DNA of 15,551 nucleotides. It comes from an uncultured Solirubrobacteraceae bacterium. GTDB taxonomy: Bacteria; Actinomycetota; Thermoleophilia; Solirubrobacterales; Solirubrobacteraceae. The notes beneath the pieces were generated by a model. That model made no database searches. It was not told where the DNA came from and was given only the letters and a program-made list of their open reading frames with translations. The position numbers were made by a program, and so were the translations under genes. How positions within the stretch are numbered: the first letter of the stretch is position 1; each line of letters opens with the position of its first letter. Shown here one piece after another: positions 11,783 through 15,551 of the stretch. The stretch is from the NCBI GenBank assembly GCA_902806215.1, contig CADCVT010000125.1:1-15551 (forward strand), read 5' to 3'.

Positions 11783-13693
11783 ATGAAGAAGACCCTGCTC
11801 GCCCTCACCCTCGCGCTCCTCGCCGTCGGCGCCGCTCCGGCCGCCGCGCAGGACGTCCCCAGCCGGGAGACGCTCTACGAGGACGGCCCGACGAACCGCC
11901 TGCTGATGGGGGGCCAGTGGCTCTTCCGCCTCGATCCCGGCAACGCCGGGCTGGGCCAGAACTTCCAGCGCCAGGTCGACACCGCAGGGTGGAACGCGAC
12001 GACGATCCCCAACGCGTGGAACGCCGGGGACGAGTCGCCCGAGTCGATGCGCGGCACGATCGGCTGGTACCGCAAGGACTTCAAGCTGCCGTCGGCCAAG
12101 AGCCGGTTCGACTACACGCTGCGCTTCGAGTCGGTCAACTACCGCTCGCGCGTGTGGATCAACGGCAAGCCGATCGGCACGAACCGCGGCGCGTACATCC
12201 CGTTCGAGCTGCGGATCCCGCGCTCGGCGCTGAACCGCAGCGGCACGAACCGGCTCGTCATCCGCGTCGAGAACGTCCGCAAGCCCTTCGACCTCCCGCC
12301 GTCGGGCTTCACGCGCACCTCGGTGCCGACCGGCGGCTGGTGGAACTACGGCGGCATGCTCCGCGAGGTCTACCTGCGGCAGATCGACCGCGTCGACTTC
12401 AACACCGTCCAGGTGCTGCCCGACCTGCCGTGCCGCACCTGCGCCGCGACGATGCGCTTCCGCGTCACCGTCCGCAACGCCTCCAACAAGGCTCAGAAGG
12501 TGCGCCTGACCGGGCGGTTCGGCAGCCAAGCCGTCCGCTTCAAGCGCTCCTCGGTCGGTGCCGGCCGCTTCGCCACGTACACCGCGAGCGTCCGCGTCGG
12601 CCGGCCGAAGCTGTGGTCGCCCAAGGCGCCGAACCTCTACAGCGTCCGCCTCGACCTGCGCGCCGGCGACGACCGCGTCGCCTCGTACAAGCTCAAGAGC
12701 GGCATCCGCTCGGTGAAGGTCATCGGCGGCAAGCTCCACCTCAACGGGCTGCCGGTGAACATCCGCGGCGTCAGCATCCACGAGGACGACCGCAAGCTCG
12801 GCTTCGCGATCAACAACCAGATCCGCGAGAGCTTCGTCAACGAGGCGAAGGCCGTCGGCGCGACGATGCTGCGCTCGCACTACCCGCTGCACCCGTACAC
12901 GCACGAGCTCGCCGACCGCCAGGGCATGCTCATCTGGTCCGAGATCCCGATGTACGCGATCAAGACGCGATTCCTGAAGTCCGAGATCGTCCGCAAGACG
13001 GGCGCGAACGAGCTGCGCGAGAACATCCTCGCCAACGGCAACCACCCGTCGGTCGTGACGTGGTCGGTCGGCAACGAGCTGTCCTCGCGGCCCGGCCCGG
13101 TCCAGGGCGACTACCTGCGCCGCGCCACACGGCAGGCGAAGGCGCTCGACCCGACGCGCCCGGTCTCCTACGCGGTCGCCGGCTACCCGGCGGCGGGCTG
13201 CCAGACCGAGTACGCGCCGCTCGACATCCTCGGCATCAACGAGTACTTCGGCTGGTACCCCGGCCCGAACGGCCAGATCGCCGACCGCACGGTGCTCAGC
13301 GAGTACCTCGACGGCGTGCGCTCCTGCTATCCGAACAAGGCGATCATGATCACCGAGTTCGGCGCCGAGGCGAACCGCAACGGCCCGGTCGAGGAGAAGG
13401 GCACGTTCGAGTACCAGCAGGACTTCGTGAACTACCACCTCGGCGTGTACAACACGAAGCCCTGGCTGAGCGGTGCCCTCTACTGGACGCTCAAGGAGTT
13501 CCGCGTCCGGCCCGAGTGGGACGGCGGGAACCCGCGCCCGCAGGCGCCGATCCACCAGAAGGCCGTCATCAACTACGACGGCGTGCGCAAGCCCGCGTTC
13601 ACCGATCTCCAGCGCAACTACCTGAGCACCGACCAGTACCCGGGCGACGGCGCGCCGCCGGCCCCGCTGCCGCCCGCTCGCGGGCGCGGATAA
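11783..13693 (+). CDS. Secreted glycoside hydrolase family 2 enzyme (beta-galactosidase/beta-glucuronidase-like)
   Basis: The 636-residue protein begins with a signal peptide (MKKTLLALTLALLAVGAAPA, probable cleavage after AAA22). It then follows the GH2 order: an N-terminal sugar-binding jelly-roll (GTIGWYRKDFKLP through VENVRKPFDLPPSG, about 90-180), an Ig-like sandwich (about 210-310) and a TIM barrel (about 315-615). The acid/base is E432 in WSVGNE and the nucleophile E525 in ITEFGAEA, 93 residues apart, as is usual in GH2. The SIHEDDRKLGF and LRSHYPLHPY segments also match. Family members remove beta-linked galactose, glucuronate or mannose from glycans; which one is not visible. I chose ATG 11783; GTG 11777 is also in frame. 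No ribosome binding site or promoter is clear, and it starts 46 bp after the preceding gene. Confidence 0.93.
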   Translation: MKKTLLALTLALLAVGAAPAAAQDVPSRETLYEDGPTNRLLMGGQWLFRLDPGNAGLGQNFQRQVDTAGWNATTIPNAWNAGDESPESMRGTIGWYRKDFKLPSAKSRFDYTLRFESVNYRSRVWINGKPIGTNRGAYIPFELRIPRSALNRSGTNRLVIRVENVRKPFDLPPSGFTRTSVPTGGWWNYGGMLREVYLRQIDRVDFNTVQVLPDLPCRTCAATMRFRVTVRNASNKAQKVRLTGRFGSQAVRFKRSSVGAGRFATYTASVRVGRPKLWSPKAPNLYSVRLDLRAGDDRVASYKLKSGIRSVKVIGGKLHLNGLPVNIRGVSIHEDDRKLGFAINNQIRESFVNEAKAVGATMLRSHYPLHPYTHELADRQGMLIWSEIPMYAIKTRFLKSEIVRKTGANELRENILANGNHPSVVTWSVGNELSSRPGPVQGDYLRRATRQAKALDPTRPVSYAVAGYPAAGCQTEYAPLDILGINEYFGWYPGPNGQIADRTVLSEYLDGVRSCYPNKAIMITEFGAEANRNGPVEEKGTFEYQQDFVNYHLGVYNTKPWLSGALYWTLKEFRVRPEWDGGNPRPQAPIHQKAVINYDGVRKPAFTDLQRNYLSTDQYPGDGAPPAPLPPARGRG

Positions 13694-13701
13694 GGCCGCG
13701 C
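13684..13701. terminator. Possible short terminator hairpin at the end of the GH2 gene
   Basis: GCGCGG (13684-13689), loop ATAAGG containing the TAA stop codon, CCGCGC (13696-13701) form a 6-bp GC stem. There is no T-run, and GC-rich DNA makes such stems common, so this is tentative. Confidence 0.3.
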
Positions 13702-13703
13702 GC

Positions 13704-13709
13704 TAGTCT
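13704..13709 (+). promoter_or_regulatory. Probable -10 element of rplY
   Basis: TAGTCT fits TANNNT and ends 11 bases before the ATG at 13721, so the leader would be only four or five bases. No ribosome binding site is present, which fits a very short leader. Confidence 0.5.
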
Positions 13710-13720
13710 GCTTCGCCGTC

Positions 13721-14419
13721 ATGGCCTCGGATACGACAACGCTGAAGATCGCCCCTCGGGACACCGAAGGTTCCCGCGCGAACCGCAGGATGCGCCGCTC
13801 CGGCCGCGTGCCCGGCGTCCTCTACGGAGGCGGCGAGGATCCGATCTCCTTCAGCGTCGACGACCGCGAGCTGCGCCACGCGCTCAAGCAGGGCGGCGCG
13901 GTCGTCGAGCTCTCGCTCGACGGCTCGACGTCCAACGCCGTGCTCAAGGAGTTCCAGCGCGACCCGGTCCGCGGCGACATGTGGCACGTCGACTTCGTGC
14001 GCGTGCGCATGGACGTCGCCATCCAGACGCAGATCGTCCTCGAGCTGACCGGCGCCGACGACGCGCCGGGCATGAGCGAGGGCGGCGTGCTCGAGCAGAT
14101 CACGCGCGAGCTGAACATCGAGGCGCTCCCGGGCGACATCCCCGACGTCATCACGCACGACGTCTCGAAGCTCGAGATCAACGACACCGTGCACCTCTCC
14201 GACGTGGCAGCGCCGTCCGGCGTGACCTTCCTCGACGACGCGGAGACGGTCATCGCCTCCGTCCTCGTGCCGCGGCTCGAGGTCGAGCCCGAGGACGCCG
14301 TCGAGACCGAGACCGAGGTCATCGGTGAGGGCGACGGCGACGCCGCGGAGGGTGACGCGTCCGAGGGCGACGGCGAGTCCGGCGACGGCGGCGACGCCGG
14401 CTCCGGCGACTCCGAGTAG
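13721..14419 (+). CDS. rplY: 50S ribosomal protein L25/general stress protein Ctc
   Basis: L25 of the long Ctc/TL5 type binds 5S rRNA in the large subunit. Residues about 5-95 are the 5S-binding barrel: LKIAPRDTEGSRANRRMRRSG, RVPGVLYGG, then VLKEFQRDPVRGDMWHVDFVRV. Residues about 96-185 are the C-terminal beta domain (EGGVLEQITRELNIEALPGDIPD, KLEINDTVHLSDV, DDAETVIASVLVPR). An acidic Gly/Asp/Glu-rich tail (about 190-232, with repeated EGDGD and GDGG units) follows; such tails are frequent in actinobacterial L25. It is placed directly ahead of pth, a classic pairing, with 6 bp between them, so the two are very probably co-transcribed. Confidence 0.96.
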   Translation: MASDTTTLKIAPRDTEGSRANRRMRRSGRVPGVLYGGGEDPISFSVDDRELRHALKQGGAVVELSLDGSTSNAVLKEFQRDPVRGDMWHVDFVRVRMDVAIQTQIVLELTGADDAPGMSEGGVLEQITRELNIEALPGDIPDVITHDVSKLEINDTVHLSDVAAPSGVTFLDDAETVIASVLVPRLEVEPEDAVETETEVIGEGDGDAAEGDASEGDGESGDGGDAGSGDSE

Positions 14420-14425
14420 GGCCGA

Positions 14426-15001
14426 GTGCCGTTCGGCCGTCGGCAGGCGAGCGCGCCTGTCGATTGGCTCATCGTCGGGCTGGGCAACCCCGGCACCCGC
14501 TACGCGGGGACGCCGCACAACGTGGGCTTCGAGGTCGCGGGGGCGCTCGCGCGCCGCTGGGACCTCCCCGCCGCGAAGAAGAAGTTCAACGGCCTCGTCA
14601 CCGAGGGTCGCGCGGGCATCGGCGGGCCGCGGGTCGCGGTCCTGCTCCCGCAGACGTTCATGAACGAGGCGGGGAAGTCGGCCGGTCCCGCGCGCGGCGC
14701 CTACCGGGTCGAGGACCTCGAGCGCGTGCTGGTCCTGCACGACGAGATCGACCTGAAGTTCGGCGACGTCCGCACGCGCGTCGGCGGCGGGCTCGCCGGC
14801 CACAACGGGCTCAAGTCGCTCAGGCGCGAGCTCGGCGACGCGGGGTTCCAGCGCGTCCGCGTCGGCGTCGGCCGCCCGGACTCGACCGACCCCGACATCG
14901 TCGCCTCGTACGTCCTCGGCAAGTGGCAGCAGCCGCGCGCCGAGGTGCAGGACCTGATCGACCGCGCGCGCGACGCGGCCGAGTCGATCGTCCTCGGCTG
15001 A
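14426..15001 (+). CDS. pth: Peptidyl-tRNA hydrolase
   Basis: Pth frees peptidyl-tRNAs that drop off ribosomes by cutting the ester between peptide and tRNA. The 191-residue product shows LIVGLGNPGTRYAGTPHNVGF, with the catalytic His in TPHNVGF, QTFMNEAGKS with the substrate-contacting Asn, VLVLHDEIDLKFG with the Asp, and GGGLAGHNGLKSL with the second Asn. The C terminus (SYVLGKW, then a helix) is usual. Its length matches the family norm of about 185-200. It starts at GTG 14426, 6 bp after rplY, with an N-terminal extension of about 13 residues. A terminator begins within its stop codon. Confidence 0.97.
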   Translation: MPFGRRQASAPVDWLIVGLGNPGTRYAGTPHNVGFEVAGALARRWDLPAAKKKFNGLVTEGRAGIGGPRVAVLLPQTFMNEAGKSAGPARGAYRVEDLERVLVLHDEIDLKFGDVRTRVGGGLAGHNGLKSLRRELGDAGFQRVRVGVGRPDSTDPDIVASYVLGKWQQPRAEVQDLIDRARDAAESIVLG

Positions 15002-15023
15002 CCCCGCAGACGGGGGGTCTTTT
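15000..15023 (+). terminator. Intrinsic terminator of rplY-pth
   Basis: GACCCC (15000-15005) pairs with GGGGTC (15014-15019) and is followed at once by TTTT. The left arm includes the last two bases of the pth stop codon. This is the only terminator in the window with a T-run. Confidence 0.8.
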
Positions 15024-15056
15024 CGCGGTCGGCGCCTCGAACCGCGCACGCGCCTC

Positions 15057-15062
15057 TAATCT
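15057..15062 (+). promoter_or_regulatory. Probable -10 element of the AAA/LuxR-type regulator gene
   Basis: TAATCT fits TANNNT and lies ten bases ahead of the GTG at 15073, giving a leader of only about three bases. It comes after the pth terminator, so the regulator gene is likely a separate transcription unit. Confidence 0.5.
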
Positions 15063-15072
15063 GCCTGCCCCG

Positions 15073-15551
15073 GTGCAGGACTCGGACGCTCACGCTCGGC
15101 AGCCGGGCGCTGCCGACCTTCTCGAGCGTGACGAGGAGATCGTGGCGCTGGGCGCCGCCGTGCGTGCGGCCGCCGAGGGCCGCGGGTCGCTCGTGGTCGT
15201 CGCGGGTCCGGGCGGCATCGGCAAGTCGCGGCTGCTCGCGAGCGGACGCGAGATCGCGCGCGAGGCCGGGCACCGCGTCCTCGGCGCCCGCTGCTCCGAG
15301 CTCGAGCGCTCGTTCCCGTTCGGCGCGGTCCGTCAGCTGTTCGAACCACTCCTGCTCGGCGGGGACGGCGCCGTGGGCGAGCTCTTCGGCGGTGCCGCCG
15401 CGCTCGCCGCGCCGCTGTTCACGGCGGCCGAGGTCGGCGGGGAGGAGGACGACGACGCGCTGTTCTCGCGCCTGCACGGCCTCTACTGGCTCGTCGCGAA
15501 CCTCGCGGCGGCGGGGCCGGTGACCATGGTCGTCGACGACGCGCACTGGGC
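15073..15551 (+). CDS. AAA/STAND ATPase, probable LuxR-family (MalT-like) regulator, N-terminal part (runs off right edge)
   Basis: The frame opens at GTG 15073 and remains open to the end of the window (159 codons). LLERDEEIVALGAAVRAAAEGRGSL is the usual lead-in of these regulators. It is followed by Walker A GPGGIGKS (45-52), then GARCSELERSFPFGAVRQLFEPLL, which is typical of large actinobacterial LuxR-type ATPases, and Walker B TMVVDDAHW (151-159) at the window edge. Full members are about 900 residues, with TPR-like repeats and a C-terminal LuxR HTH. These lie outside the window, so the HTH is predicted rather than seen. An adenylate-cyclase-linked AAA protein is a less likely alternative. 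Confidence 0.85.
   Translation, partial: MQDSDAHARQPGAADLLERDEEIVALGAAVRAAAEGRGSLVVVAGPGGIGKSRLLASGREIAREAGHRVLGARCSELERSFPFGAVRQLFEPLLLGGDGAVGELFGGAAALAAPLFTAAEVGGEEDDDALFSRLHGLYWLVANLAAAGPVTMVVDDAHW

Noticed and set aside
11702..13555. 617-codon minus-strand frame opposite the GH2 gene
   Set aside because: Antisense shadow. The plus strand has a signal peptide and GH2 catalytic motifs.
13672..13685. GCCCG-CTCG-CGGGC hairpin near the end of the GH2 gene
   Set aside because: Five-bp GC stem inside coding sequence; such stems are expected by chance at this base composition.
14290..14416. GAC/GAG/GGC-rich repeated stretch
   Set aside because: It encodes the acidic tail of L25/Ctc, which is usual in actinobacteria, so it was not listed as a separate repeat.

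Overview
The window is very GC-rich (roughly 70% by eye), densely coded, and uses many GTG or TTG starts with stop/start overlaps. It carries glmU-prs, rplY(ctc)-pth and a tRNA-Gln. This fits a chromosomal segment of a high-GC actinobacterium. The gene families and the recurrent TANNNT-N7-start (leaderless) promoters would suit the Thermoleophilia/Solirubrobacterales group, but that placement is inference. I see no insertion sequences, CRISPR arrays, prophage genes or attachment sites.

Region 1 (1-4136) is the most unusual part. A flavoprotein fragment runs off the left edge on the minus strand. Divergent to it is a tightly packed plus-strand operon of four genes: a degenerate metallophosphoesterase fused to a radical SAM enzyme, an MTAP/PNP-like nucleoside phosphorylase, and two transferases that resemble the TIGR04282 and TIGR04283 families. 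Those two families are known as rSAM/selenodomain-associated transferases and are now linked to arsenosugar biosynthesis. Together they look like a small-molecule pathway in which a radical SAM product or 5'-deoxyadenosyl adduct loses adenine and is then glycosylated. An EAL-CBS cyclic-di-GMP phosphodiesterase (4194-5336) follows. It converges on a small UBP-type zinc-finger gene, and their stop codons share a CTAG.

Region 2 (5615-9409) holds tRNA-Gln(TTG) on the minus strand. Then on the plus strand come glmU (UDP-GlcNAc synthesis), prs (PRPP synthesis), a BioD-like protein that lacks its P-loop and is joined to a C-terminal winged-helix-like domain, and a small unknown protein. The last two overlap by 4 bp.

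Region 3 (9410-11736) contains a minus-strand HTH plus Clp-N protein and a small DUF4235-like membrane protein. Two related hairpins sharing a 13-base arm mark the 3' ends of these two genes, and a separate 12-bp inverted repeat lies upstream of the HTH/Clp-N gene. Divergent to them is a pair of unrecognised plus-strand genes, one soluble and one membrane-anchored.

Region 4 (11783-15551) has a secreted glycoside hydrolase family 2 enzyme, then rplY/ctc and pth (ribosome structure and peptidyl-tRNA recycling) ending in a clear intrinsic terminator. The N-terminal part of a large AAA/LuxR-type ATPase regulator runs off the right edge.
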